Below, one piece after another: positions 33,480 through 46,000 of a stretch of 64,000 bases of DNA. Location: NCBI GenBank assembly GCA_911728455.2, contig OU452234.1, forward strand, positions 5,966,549 to 6,030,548, in the 5' to 3' direction. This DNA comes from Marthasterias glacialis. Its lineage: Eukaryota > Echinodermata > Asteroidea > Forcipulatida > Asteriidae. Each line of letters starts with the position of its first letter. Within the stretch, counting starts at the first letter, position 1. The translations under genes were made by a program, and so were the position numbers. A model generated the notes under the pieces. It was not told the origin of the DNA and searched no databases. It saw only the letters and a list, made by a program, of their open reading frames with translations.

Positions 33480-33725
33480 TTATTTCGCTTTCAGCTTTAA
33501 ATGTAACGCTGCTGGTCTTGCTTGTATAGTGTGGGTTTGCCTTATATCTTTATATTTATCAAACAATTTATTTGTTCTAGCTTCTTAACATGTAAATGAA
33601 CTTTTATATTTGTTCAATATGTCTAACTTTCCACAATTTGGCCTTCGGGCCGCAATGGATGTTTTTTGTTGTTGTTTTGATGTATTTTAAAAGAATAAAC
33701 CATTAATGAATGAATTAATGAATTA
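33480..33725 (+). mobile_element. LINE 3'-end fragment
   Basis: Non-coding sequence with TTTGGCCTTCGGGCCGCAAT and AATAAACCATTAATGAATG ends in a short AATGAATT repeat, the kind of tail left by CR1-like LINEs. No reverse-transcriptase frame is present. Confidence 0.4.
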
Positions 33726-33735
33726 ATTTATTTAC

Positions 33736-33817
33736 CTTCTTATAAGCTCTTTACACACAAAGATCTCATGACATCTTCAGAGTAGATCGGCTGCTTTCAG
33801 TGAAGGTGACACAAACA
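33736..33817 (-). pseudogene. Duplicated exon-like block a
   Basis: Acceptor TTTGTAG|TGTTTGTGTC, donor CTTATAAG|GTAAATAA. The reading VCVTFTESSRSTLKMS is followed by a stop; it parallels IKESSKTYLE in the exon at 34915. Confidence 0.42.
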
Positions 33818-34287
33818 CTACAAACAAAAACACAAAAACATTTTAATTAGGCCTAAAGGCTCATGATGGTGTGGTTAAATTTTGTTTACTCTTAGGCCAT
33901 GTCCAAAGAGTCCCCACATGCCCATGATTGTCCATGATTGATGAGACCCGATAGTCGGAGACTGAGACCTGAAGGTCGGAGACCGAGACCAGAGAAAAGA
34001 ATTGTAAAAACCAAGCTACTAACAAAGGATGTATTCCCGAATCCTCATCATATCATGTTAGTGATCGACCCCACTGACCATAGATATTTCGGGAAAAAGA
34101 AATGTGACAGCAGCTTCTTTGAATTATAAAGTCATATGTAGTGAAAGCATTTGACTATGGTTCCATCTGGATATGCTGTTCTAAATCCATTCAAGTTTGG
34201 TAAAACTTAGAAACCATTTTGGACAATTGGGGGGGGGTGGTATAGTTTAAAGAATGTGTGCCGTACTAACTTGTCCATATGCCGCGT

Positions 34288-34430
34288 AAATCATTCTCTA
34301 TGAGAACACCCACAAAAACAAGCCTTGCTCATGATGTATTTTTGGTTACGTTCCTTGTTCCACCAGTGAAGTCACATCATGAGCAACAGTCTGTTTTTGT
34401 GGATGTTCTCAGAGAGAATGATTCAAAATG
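34288..34430. mobile_element. Palindromic short element
   Basis: AATCATTCTCTATGAGAACA and the ACAAAAACAAG, TTGCTCATGATGT segments are mirrored by ACATCATGAGCAA, CTGTTTTTGTGGATGTTCTC and AGAGAATGATT. Confidence 0.72.
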
Positions 34431-34914
34431 AACTAAATTTGAAAATATCTACAAACTTACAAAGAGGATAGTAACAGGTGTATTTTTTAGTTGATTCATT
34501 ATTTACTAATTATAAACTTTTACATGGCATATGGACAAGACATCATTAAATATACCTGTAGTACAGCAGAAGGACACTGTGAGAAAATGGCTCTTAATGT
34601 GCAACTGAAGTGTCCATTTGAACGCAGTGGAGTTGGTTCCCTCCAAATTGCATGTAAAAATTGCAAAGTGTGAGCCACGTCACACAGGGCAATTTTTACA
34701 GGCAACTTAGAGGCAACCAACAGCACTGCATGCAAAAGGAACACTTCAGTAGCACATTAGACATTCTTCTAGCCGTAACTTACTATTTCCAAGAAATAAG
34801 CGAGAAAACTGAAATGTGAATGACTTTTCTTATTGGAGATTGCCTGGAACTGGTTGCCTATAAATTGCCTCGTGTGTCTAAGCCTTAAAGATCAAAATGT
34901 CCTTTTGTATTTAC

Positions 34915-34983
34915 CTTTCTGAGGACGACATTCAAGGTAGGTCTTGGAACTCTCCTTGATAGATCGGAGGATCTTACACCACA
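34915..34983 (-). CDS. Exon 2 of an unrecognised minus-strand gene
   Basis: Acceptor TTCCTGAATAG|TGTGGTG and donor CTCAGAAAG|GTAAATAC. Joined in phase to exon 1 it reads VWCKILRSIKESSKTYLE and CRPQK. Entry and exit are both phase 1, so the exon is 69 nt and symmetrical. The downstream copies a-c resemble its second half. Confidence 0.48.
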
Positions 34984-34999
34984 CTATTCAGGAAGACAA

Positions 35000-36700
35000 C
35001 AAAATAAATATACTCAGTAAGGTCAAAAATAATGTTTATGAATAATGTCAAAGGTCTGAATCATCACAGAAAAGGTGTAAGTTCTACTGGGGTCATAAAT
35101 ATATCTTTGTCATGCCCTTTTAGTAAGATATGTCTTCAATATTTCTTTCCTGGACGGTCAAAATTATTTAAGTAACAAAAGTAAAATTACTTCTAAATTT
35201 GTCTACATAATGGAACATAATGCATGAGAAACGCTCAAATATTGATGTGCTGTGTGTGTGCACGTTGTACACACACTTCTCAAATATGCATCCTTGTAGA
35301 GGCCTCTATTCTTATTTCCTTTGTCCCTGTACTAATATTTTCTCATAGACCTTTGACACAACTTTCCTGGTGGAGCATCCCTCTCTTTAGAAATCTCCCT
35401 TTGAGACCAGATATGATGTTTCAAAAACGACGAATAAAAAAATATAGTAAACACTCCATTCAAATACGTTGCGACAGGAGGCGGCCATCTTAGTTATGGC
35501 ACAATGCCTGCTGATCTTGAGAAGTCAGGGCACCAAGCTGACTGCAAAATCATAACAGTGCAACAAGGTGGGCTAGAGTACCCAGGTACACAAATAGATC
35601 TTTGCAATATAAATTCATTTATTTTTCATCATGATCTTCCCTGACTGAACACGCTACCACTGAGTGACAGCCTACTTCTTTATTTCCCTCCAAACCTCTT
35701 CCCTCAGGGAACATAACTAGGACGGAGGTTTGCGAAAGCCAGAATACACTGGATGTAAGATACAGTGTTTCCTCCGGCTATTGAAGTGAGCTAAGTGAAC
35801 AATTCAAATTGATGATTGAAGTAAAATTTTACTTAGTCTAGAAAAGTTCATAAAATTAAATGATGCAATTTTTAATGACATCTTTGATTTGTACTTTACT
35901 TGAGGCAAATCTTTACAGAGAGATAGTGACATTGGCAAAAAATAGGTAAGGTCGGTAAGGTTGTCACTGGAAGTAACACTACAGGCTAAACTATAGCTAA
36001 ACAGCAACTTGACAAGGGAAGACAAATTTGATCGAATGATTGCACTTGAAACAGTTATTTGAAGAAAAAAAAAGATTACTATTTTTACTAGGAAGTTTAT
36101 GGATCATCCATTTTTCTTGCCAAACTCTATTGTGGTGAGAAACAAAAAGCAATCTGTCTGCAATCCCCTTTTGCTAATTATTAACTTGATTCCGAGTCTA
36201 ATTGCTCCTCAAGCTAAAACTAAAAGTCACTAAGCGACCTAAAGGCTAAGAGACGAGATTCGTTTTGGAGGAAGTATACTGCCGATTAAAACTGAATGTA
36301 AAACCTCTGTTCAGTGTTCATTCCCAAAATAAACCCGTTTTTTTACCTAATGTCAATTATTCTCAATAAACCATGTGTAAAGTGATCTACTCTTTCTCAC
36401 CTGTGTGGGTGGAAAAGTTTCCATATCCGGATGCCACTTTAAAAGGGATTTTTTTGATTGTTTAATGGATGTTGAGCTTTTTTTTCCCTTTTTTAATGTT
36501 CCTCTCGAGGAATTGGTAGCAAAAAAGGTAATTAGTGACCTTAAAAAAGACAAACATGTGGACATGTACGGCAAAAATGTGTGACTGAAGTCCCACACTT
36601 GGAGGCGGTGGCCAATGGCCATTGTGTGAATTTCGGAAAAATTGTCGCTTGGTCAGTTGGTGGGGAACATAAACAACCTCGACGAAAAAAAACCCGTAAT
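35000..36700. other. Intron of the 30-37 kb gene candidate
   Basis: No further exon was recognised. Several AT-rich and poly-T/A stretches are present (for example near 36065 and 36480). Confidence 0.35.
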
Positions 36701-36740
36701 ATTTCAGCATTTACGATTTCAAAAAGCAGCAATAACTTAC

Positions 36741-36891
36741 CAAAATGTTCCTCGATTCTTGTGGAATTGGCCAACTTGTCCTTGTGGATCAAAACATGTA
36801 GTTTTGGAACGTTTTCCATCGTCTGAGAATTGAAAATGTTCAACACGTGCGTTCCACAACTAGCGCCATATTTTTTAAGTGACCACATTTC
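36741..36891 (-). CDS. Exon 1 of an unrecognised minus-strand gene
   Basis: The minus strand is open from an ATG at about 36888 (MWSLKKYGASC) and has a second in-frame ATG at 36819 (MENVPKLHVLIHKDK, then LANSTRIEEHF). It ends at a consensus donor ACATTTTG|GTAAGTT in phase 1, which fits exon 2. I prefer the second ATG because the first lies in the CpG-rich, YY1-like region AAATATGGCGC, typical of 5' UTR. The family is not recognised. Confidence 0.5.
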
Positions 36892-36960
36892 ACCCAAGTG
36901 CGCATGCCCGTCTTACACACATACACCGCGCATCATAGTTCCCCTATTTGGATGTTAAAC
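36855..36960 (-). promoter_or_regulatory. Candidate promoter of the minus-strand gene
   Basis: Contains GTGCGCATGCCCG at 36898-36910, one step from the NRF-1 palindrome, and ATATGGCGC downstream, together with local CpG enrichment. This is compatible with a TATA-less promoter; inference only. Confidence 0.3.
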
Positions 36961-38590
36961 ATTATAAACAAGTTTGTAAAACAAATTTTCTCGCCAAATA
37001 GAATGGTTCTGTAGAATGATTTAAATTAAAACTGTTTAAAATATTACAATTTGAGAGCGAAGAGCTCTTTCTGTCGATGATAAACATAATTCTAGTAGGC
37101 GGAGTGATATCCCCGCAGTAAATGTTGGCATGCAGCACTTGTTATTCGGGGGTGGTTACCGACGGCTTTAAGAGGGGATACTACTTGTACATGTAAGAGC
37201 CGGAGGCAGGGGGGAGTTGCCCCCCCCCCCCAAATTCGGGCAAACTAGTAGAGAAAATTCGGGCAAAGTAAAAAGAAGAAAGAGGAAAAAGAGATTATTG
37301 TATTAGAAATTGATACTTGTGTTTTTATCTGAGTAAAATTTCAGGAAAATCAACCCCTCTGCCGCCTTAACCAAAGAGCACCCATACGCCTATGGTAGCA
37401 GCAGTAATTTTGACCCAATCACTTTATCCCCAAACCCCAGCACAAAATTACAGAAATTATAATGCTGCTAAGTTTATCTCGTAATTCTTATTTCCAAAGT
37501 AATAAATCCCCTGAGATCCGGAGATCGCGGGTTCAAATCCCGTTCTAGTAAATGTTTCTTTGTTCACCCCCAAAATCGATTTATTATTTTCGTTAATGAT
37601 TTTAGTAAAGTCCAGTTTGCAAACATAATCTTTCAAAAGGAAAAAAAAATGTAAAAAGGTTCCTTATTTTTTTTTTGAGCTGGAGACAATCAACAAGTCG
37701 CATTGCTAGGACAAATTTTGTAAGGTTAATTTGTGTCAAACTCTAAAAATTGTGCATTAGCAAAAGTGTGTCAATACCACGCAATTTTCTCAAAAGCGTT
37801 TAGTCTGTATTGAACTGGCATTTTTAATGGCTAAGCTATTGATCAAACTGGTGGAAACAACAACATATTAATGAGCTTCAACTTTCAAAAGAAAATAATT
37901 TCTCTGTAATCCCTTAAGGGAAGTTTGACAATTTATAGAACTTTAATGCCATCACAGGATTGTGATAAATTTCAGTCCTTTTATTGTTAAAATGAGAATA
38001 AAACCAATCAGTCATTTCAAAGAATTATCTTCAAAGAGCAAATGATATCCATTTCCCATAAAAAAAAACAAATTGACACTAAACATTTCTTTCATTTCCA
38101 AGCCTTTAAAGTTCTCTTCTTTCATTTCTCTTTATTTCCTATTTTACATTTAAACATTCCAGTTATGTTCTGTAGCAACCACTATCAAAGCTGATGACAT
38201 CAAAAAGTCTGAAAATAGCAAAAAGCTCCACATTAATAGTTTCTACACGTTTTACAAGAATTTGTAACAGCTGTAGGACTTAATGTCTACCCAAAAAGCA
38301 ACATGTGTAGATAGGCCCTATTAAAAAGATTACAGTATAGCATTTTGAGTAGGCCTCAATAGATTTTGAAGGAGTGTCAGATGTTGTAATGACAGCAATC
38401 TATTTTCAGAATGTTGTTGAAGTCTTAAGCTTTTGCTGTTTTCAATGTTTAATGTTTATATTTTACTGATTTCATAGATTGCTGCTTTTACGGATTTTAA
38501 GTTCAGACACATCTATGATGACAGTTGTTTTCAACTTTTGTCTTGACCTGGGCATTTTAAATTGTAAATTATATAAATAAATGTCCAAAG
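36961..38590. other. Intergenic stretch between the two minus-strand genes
   Basis: No gene seen. It contains G/C runs at 37206-37230 and a SINE tail at 37505-37580. Confidence 0.35.
37505..37580 (+). mobile_element. SINE fragment, type B
   Basis: GATCGCGGGTTCAAATCCCG (B box) followed by AGTAAATGTTTCTTTGTTCA and CCCCCAAAATCGAT, the same tail as the SINE at 62672-62770. Confidence 0.6.
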
Positions 38591-38594
38591 ATTT

Positions 38595-38621
38595 AAAATA
38601 AATAAATAAATAAATAAATAT
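38595..38621 (+). repeat. AAAT microsatellite
   Basis: Six to seven AAAT/TAAA units in a row. Confidence 0.85.
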
Positions 38622-38754
38622 TTTTATCAATATTTCAACTGTAAAATATTGTCTGCAAGAAACCATAAAGTAAATGTTTATTTTAACTTGTTTATCTGCA
38701 TACAGATAAGTCTTCTATGCAGTTAGTCCCATAGCAAGTAAAGTAGTGTACAGC

Positions 38755-39026
38755 TGGGCCAAATTTCACAGAGCTGCTTACTGGCCTATTTTGTGCTTAC
38801 TGTGCCATTTCCACTTCATAGCGCTGCTAACCGTAAGATAGGCATGCTAACCTTCCAGAGCTTACTATAAGCATGGTTACTCATCATAACAGTGCAAATC
38901 CATGGTGAGCACGCAAGCTGGCCATTCTTGCAAAACTGTGAAACGCGCTCGCGCTTAAGCAAATTTCTCCGCTAAAGTAAGCAGAAAGTTTGCTTACTGC
39001 TAAGCAGCTCTATGAAATTTGCCCCA
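38755..39026. mobile_element. MITE with GGGCCAAATTTCACAGAGCT ends
   Basis: The left end GGGCCAAATTTCACAGAGCT with GCTTAC is mirrored by GTAAGC-like motifs and AGCAGCTCTATGAAATTTGC then CCC. Partial relatives are at 52968-53020 and 60705-60725. Confidence 0.72.
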
Positions 39027-39415
39027 GATCACATCGCACAGCTCCTAGAATCTAGTGGTGCTTCATATGCAAAGATCAGATGACTTATCCATAATTTACA
39101 ATGTTCGGTTGTCATTGGTGTGTCATAGTTCATCAATTACCATGCACATTCTACAGAGTCTGGCTCGTTAGTTTATCACTTAAACCCACACAAAATGAAA
39201 GAGTAAGTTGTTATTATAGAATTTGTGCAAAAAAATTGTAAGCTTCTGGACTTGGCTCTCATAAATACTTTGCAAAGACAGGATTCAATTCTGTCATAAA
39301 CATCCCCTTTAAATTGAAATAAAGAAAGATTTTAGGTTCAGTTTGGAGCTGCAAGTTGTGAAAAGCAGCATACGACCAGAGCACTTATGTATGCATATTG
39401 ACTTACCAAAAGGAA

Positions 39416-39556
39416 TTAATGAGAGATTTTGAACAGGAGGTGGCAGCAGACTTACCATATTGTTCACGTAGTTCAGAGCATGCGCACATTTCCAAGAATA
39501 ATAGATTTACCTGGTAAGTCTGCTGCCACCTAGTGTCCCCCAAAGTTTCTCACTGG
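39416..39556. mobile_element. MITE with GGTGGCAGCAGACTTACC arms, copy 1
   Basis: The inner arms GGTGGCAGCAGACTTACC / GGTAAGTCTGCTGCCACC are perfect, with weaker outer ends (GAGATTTTGAAC / CCCAAAGTTTCTC). A second full copy is at 52508-52659 and a half copy at 59891-59990. Confidence 0.78.
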
Positions 39557-39759
39557 AAAATTCAAATGATAACTAATTTCCTGACACCAACTCATTTATA
39601 TTATCATCAAGAGATTTTCATTGTTAGTAGAGCCTCATCAATTTCCCACCCCGCCCCCAAGATATAACTATTCAGCATTTATACAACTTTCACCATCAAA
39701 TTTGGAAACAAACTGGGCAATGCATGTTTTGAGTCTGTCATTGACTGTGTCCTCAATTA

Positions 39760-40003
39760 TCACGATGAAAACTCATCACTGCTACCGGTAGTCCCAGAAT
39801 CTGATAAGTTAGTGTCCCAGCAACTGTAGCTCGGCATCTTCTTGGCTGAGGATGCATTCTTTGACTCGGGAAACAGGAGGTCGGAGTTCTCAAATAGTGG
39901 CGACTGGGTACGATAGTTATCTGTCATACTCATGGAGAGCGCCCTCACATGGGCTTTGGCAAGCGCTGCTTGGATGTCATCTTTATGCGGCTTTCCATGT
40001 GGT
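39760..40003 (-). CDS. Coiled-coil gene, last coding exon
   Basis: Acceptor CCATAAAG|ACCACATGG. It reads PHGKPHKDDIQAALAKAH, then a Ser/Asn-rich tail ending SGTTGSSDEFSS before TGA. Covers residues 895-974; not coiled, so likely a disordered or regulated end. I could not fix a polyadenylation signal. Confidence 0.85.
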
Positions 40004-43000
40004 CTTTATGGAATGAAAAACATTATAGGTAAAATATAGGATTGGTAAAGCTGATAGTGCAGTGTTCTTACTTTGTGTGATTCCATATATACATAAAAAC
40101 TTTCTCCCTTTGGTGCTTTCATTCTTCCAAAAAAGGTTGACGGCTCAAAGAGATTTTGAGAAAATCCTGAAATCTGGAAAAATCCTGAGAAATCCCATGC
40201 CTAGTATATTGTCGGGGTGGGGAGGAGTGAAGGATTAGGCTAAGGGTTTAGGTTGATGTTGGAATGTCGCACCACAATGGTCTCATTTACTACTTTTATG
40301 TCAGAAATGTGAGCACTTTTTTGGAACCAGTAACTCAATCCCATGGTAGATGGCATATCTGCAAAACACATCCACTAGGGGGTGATCAACACCAAGGCAT
40401 AAATTAAACTTGGCAGTAAAGGGAACTCACCTGTGTCTGAGTGTGGTCGACCTCTGCTTCATGAGTAATTTCTGCAGTTTCTGCACATCTTCATTAAGTG
40501 ATGCTATGGTTAGTTTATCCACAGAGCGGAGACCTTCAAGCCTAGATATCTTTCCCTCGAGTTCTTGTAGCTGTGGAACATAAACTTCTCATTTTCAATC
40601 CTTAAAAAAAAATCATTTTCTAAACAAAATAAAAAGATGAAACTTTCCTCAACAAAGACCAAGTCTTGATACAAGACGTTGTTCATCACTCGACTATCGC
40701 AATTCTCCCTCCCCGCGTGTCATTATACATGAACCCTCGAACCAAATCGGGCGCTGTTCCATCAACCTCTGTGGCCAAGATCAACCACATGTAACTGGTT
40801 TGTGGTAAACGCCCTCTATCGGTGGAATTGCCGCGCTGTGTATGTAGTGTTGAGAGTGTGCATTGTTTTACTGACAACAACGTAAGAACGTCTTGCACCA
40901 AGACTACCAACGCCCACTTTAATGGTGCTGTTGAAGCGACGTCCTGTGCTTGTGATCATCATTCTCCAATATAAGTGAAGAATGTTTTAGTGAGGTACGA
41001 ATGGGCACACAACAAATATTCACTGCTGATCCATAAAATTCACTCACTTTAAACGTAACACATTTTCTGCCACCGTAGCCATACATTTGTCACTTTGGAT
41101 AAGCAGCCCATCAACAAGGTATAGAGCCCTGAAGTCTCCCATACCTTTACTGGAATAGGAAATTTCAAATATTTTTTTGCTTGACAGCACTATTACAAGC
41201 CAGGCTTAGATTCACATCAGCTTTTCATCAATGTCAAGATTTGTTTTATTGCAACAGAAGATGACCAATGGGAGTAAGCTTATAAGAGGCAATAGTTAAT
41301 GCCAATGTACGTACCTTATCTTGATTCAAAGAGGGTAGAGCAACATAACAATGTTGCAGCAATTTTGCCAATACCAAATCCCCTGTTAAACCGTCAACAT
41401 ATACAGATATAACTTACCTTTATAGTCTTGTCAGTACTATCTCTGTCTTGTTTTGTGGGTGTGGTTTCTATCTTGCTAAAGATCTCTCGGGTCAGTTCCG
41501 CTTTGATGTGTTGCAATTCAATCCTGTCAGTAAGAACACAAAATAGAGCAAAGTCAGAAACAGTTTAAAACAACAACAGTTTGTTTGCTTTGTTTGACCT
41601 TCAAGCTTGTTTTTCTTCCAAATTTGACCACTGTTTGTCTGTTTTATTTCTAAGGAAGGTATCAAAAAAAGATCTGATTTTCTTAATGGTTCGAGAAACT
41701 GTTTCAAAATGTCATCAACTTCTAGGTCCTTACTTGTTGCTAAATATGTGAGTAAATAAGTTGTACATGGTGTAGGAAGTAAGAAACTAAGTAGTGTACA
41801 TGCAACAATCATGTAAATTTAATTTCTTAAGAAAGGTTGGTTCTGAGAGGAGCTGGGGTTGAGACAAAGTTGAGTCTCGACATTTCAAACAGTGCACTCT
41901 GCTTGATGAAATATTATGAGCAATGCAACCCAGCAGAAATAAGCCTGTTCAATGCACTTTTCTGACCTATTGGTGCAAAAGAGATGAACTCTTGCCATGT
42001 ATTTGAAGCTGTAAAGTACAATTTTTTTTATTGCAAATAAGAATTATAGAAAGAATGACTGCAGTCACAGTACAGAAGTTCAATGCTGACTCCCCAAACG
42101 TTATTTTGGTCATAACTTGAACTTTCACAAAGGTCCTTTTAAAGTCACGTTGTGTGCTGTTATCAATACAAGTGTTTTTTTATACATAGGGTCAATTTAA
42201 TTGTCCCCAGTCAATACACAGTTAAAAAATTGGGCTGATTTAAACGGCCCAAGACACTGCGAGGGTTGAGTTTAGAGAAGCACGTCTGCTAACTCATGGT
42301 TGACCAGTTTTTTACTTTCCCTCTACCAACGTCAAACGCCATAAAGCAAGAACACCAGCCTGAATGACTCTATAGTCTAACCAACATGCAAAGTGTAGTC
42401 AGAAAAGGGTTAAACCCTTCCTTGACATAGATACAGATAAGAGCAAGGTTCCCATCCCTGGAATAGTTTCCATCCTCAAAGTAACTGACTTTCTAGATTT
42501 AGTAAGTGGCTAACTTTGTGTTGGATTTCATGGTGTTCTGGAGTTGTTCCATCTTATCTTGATCAGTCTTCTTCATCTTCCTTAGTTTCTGCATCTCAGC
42601 TTCTTGGTGTTCATGGCTAAGATGAAGAATAAGAAGAAGAAGTGAAATATCATAGTGAGCCTGGCAGAAGGTTGTAAGGCTGTACGACCCTTTTTTCCGG
42701 GCAAACAAATTACAACTTTTTGCCCCAGCAGAAGGTCACAAGCAATAACATGGCTCTCTTGAAAACAGTAGGGCATAGTTTTTGTGTATTTATTGCTAGA
42801 ATTACACCCAAGACATGTTTTTTCCATTCCTATGCAGAATTGAACTTTTGTGAATGAATATTATTTGTAATTTTTACCCATACACTGATGTGTGTTAAGC
42901 ACTGTATACTCAGTACTTTCCCGAGTCCTGTGAAAAAATTCACAGGCATTTTCCTCGGGTGGAATTCAAACTCCCGACCCCCGCCATTCTAGAGCAGATG

Positions 43001-46000
43001 TCCTACCAACTAGACTACCAAGATTGCCCGGCAGCTAGAGGCAGTTCGAATCCCATTAGCAGCGGGTACCACAACCATTATAACAGATGTTAATTTTTTT
43101 ATCTGGGAGAAAGAACATTATTTGTGTTTTTTAACCTGTCACTGATGTGTGTTAAGCACTGTATACTCGGTACTTTCCCGAGTCCTGTGAAAAAAAGATC
43201 CACAGGCATATTCCTTGGGTGGGATTCAAACCCACAACCCCACCATTCTAGAGCAGATGTCTCACCAACTAGACTACCAAGACTGCCCGGCAGCTAGAGG
43301 CAGTTTGAATCCTATGAGTTCAACGCTATAGATCGCTAGGCTTTGACACGCTCATAGAGTTATACAAAAGAACTCTAGAGGGCATACTAAACCATGCGAC
43401 ACAGCCCAACAAGAAGCATTTTGGACCATCGAGAAAATGGCGCAGATGACCAATCATATCACACTGGTCACTGATCAGTTTACACAGCAAACATTTTCTT
43501 AGTGGACATTTCTATGCAATTGACCCGTAGGGATTTTCGCCCATGGTGGGTCAGCGGAGTTCCGTGCGTGACATAGCGAGTGCTCCCTCTAGTTCTCATA
43601 GACCTTATGCGTCTGATGTCAGGAGTCCCACAGATATATGTACATCAATGCCCTCAATGAGGTCAAAACAGCCGTAAGTTTGCTGTAGGAAAACGGCTGT
43701 GCATACCCTTTATTTATACCTCTATGGACACGCTACAAAAGATATATCGGGGGTAGATTTTAATATTCCTGGGAGATGGAGCAGTTATGACCCGCTGTTC
43801 AGCAATTTCTACAACAAGGATTCAACGACGGTGTGAAGGTATAACTTCTTCAAGACACTTAAAAATGCAAAATATCAAAGCAGACTCTAGACTGCAGTGA
43901 GTACCTTTTATTCAGCTCTTCTTGTACATTCTTCTCAATATCGAGTTGTCCCTCCAGTTCATGGATCACCCCGTTCATTTCCTTCATCTTCATTTCTGAT
44001 TTATGGAGAGCGAAGAGCGCCTGGCTGTAGTCTGATCTCTTCCTGGACAAGGCCTCACTGGGAGTGGAAACAGCAGGTCAGAGTTTGAGGTGTGGTCAGG
44101 ATATTACAAGATGGGTAATGATGAGAGCATTTATAATAACATTTTCTTGCAAGTTAGCTTTAAATCACTTAAAACCATTCACCTGCAAAGGGTGTGGTGT
44201 AGTGGCAAGACTGTGCACACAGTATGCAAATATTGCCTGCTTCAAGTGCTACGGTTAAAACTACGACTTCCGAGGTGATCCCCGGAGCATTCTGAGGGAA
44301 AAATAGAACGGTCTATGGGGATCACCGAGGGAGATGTAGTTTTAACTATAACACCCCATACGACACACTAACATAGATGTCTAGGTACCAAGAAGCTTCT
44401 GTTGCTACAGGTATAGTTCATTGGTTGCTATGGGTATAGTACATTGGTTGCTACTGTTATAGTGTGTCAAGCTCATGCGGCTTTCTATAAGACATATCAT
44501 GTGACGTGCTCTTAACCAATCACAAGGCAGAATCTTTCTATGTGGTGTTATAAAAACTTACGATGTGCATGTGTGTGTGTATTTTATGCACTCAACAAGA
44601 TATTAAATTCTAGGCTGGCATATTTAAATGTTGGTTTAGACGAGTAAAGGTTGGTTTATTTTAGAAAGAATTCAAAACTCTGTGGTCTAGCAATCGGATT
44701 GCATTTTGAATTTATAATATTTAATTTCAAAACTCTTACTTCAATAAGTTCAGTTCTGCAGCCATTTTCTGATTCTCTTTACAGACATGCTTTAGTTCTT
44801 CCTCTTGACTGTCACTGCAAAATATTAAATTATTCAATTGATAAAAAATGGAATAAATACACGGATGACAGAGTCAATATGTAAAATATGTAACCCTCAT
44901 CTAGGGTTGTCAACAGCCAGCCCTGTTAAGATAACAGGCAGAGGTGTCTAACAGCGTTGTGGGCGTTGAGACTGGCCTTGAAATCTCTTTTTGATGGGCT
45001 TGGTCTAGGTCTTGATCTGGACACCAGGTCTGCTTACTGCAGAATTCTGCGCTTATGCCCCGTAACTCTATGCGCTTTACAGGGTACCGTAAGCGCAGAA
45101 TTCCACGGCAAGCAGAGCCATGAAAGTGGGCCCTGGTGTCTCTGTCTGGGTCTCCGTCTCGGACTGTGGAGGTCCAACAAATTTCACTATTGACCAAATT
45201 TGTTTTCAAATAAGTTTGGGATTACTTATTTTTTGAGGCATTCTGGGGTAAAAAATTGATGTACTTTTTCTTCAAAATTTCATGCTTACGTGCAGTTAAA
45301 AGAAACTTACAACCATTTATCACTGGCTTTTGGAATTGTAGTACAAAGCCCCCCAAAAATCAAGTTAACAAAAATAAATTGGGATAACAGGTTCAGAAAT
45401 GAAAATTGAAAGAGTACTTGAGGTAGTAATTTAAATATAAAGTTTACAAACACCAACAAAGGCAATGATATTTGTTTAAAAAAATATTACAAATAAATAG
45501 ATTTATAAACTCAATGAAAGTTTGATCAGAGTTCAAAACTGAACAATTGCTGGGTTTAATTTTGAATCAAAACAAAAATGACTGTTTTAGTAATGATCAC
45601 TGCTATAAGAATAACATCATAATTCGATTTGGGAGAAAATAAATGACGGACTGTTGTTGCCTTTATAACTAGAACCACAACATGCAACATATACAAAGGG
45701 TTAAAGCACATGAAAAAGAACTCACCATGTTTGCTCTTGTTGGGATATTGTCTTTTCCGAGTAAGACATAAGTTTGCTGTACCTAAGTTCGTGTTTGTGG
45801 ATTGCAGACTGCAGTGCCAACTAAAAGATAAGAAAAAATTGCCAAATATTGTTACACATGTAGTGAATGAATGACAATAAATCCAAGTTTGGTTCACAGG
45901 TGTTTGTGTAAGGGCCGTACCACATGGGACAATCTACAGGCAACCACTTCCAGGCCATCTCCATGAAGAAAAAACTTTCACATGTCAATTTCCACATAAT

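Noticed and set aside
40686..40910. 74-codon minus-strand frame in the intron before the exon at 40570
   Set aside because: No coiled-coil composition, no splice sites, and the phase would not fit the gene.
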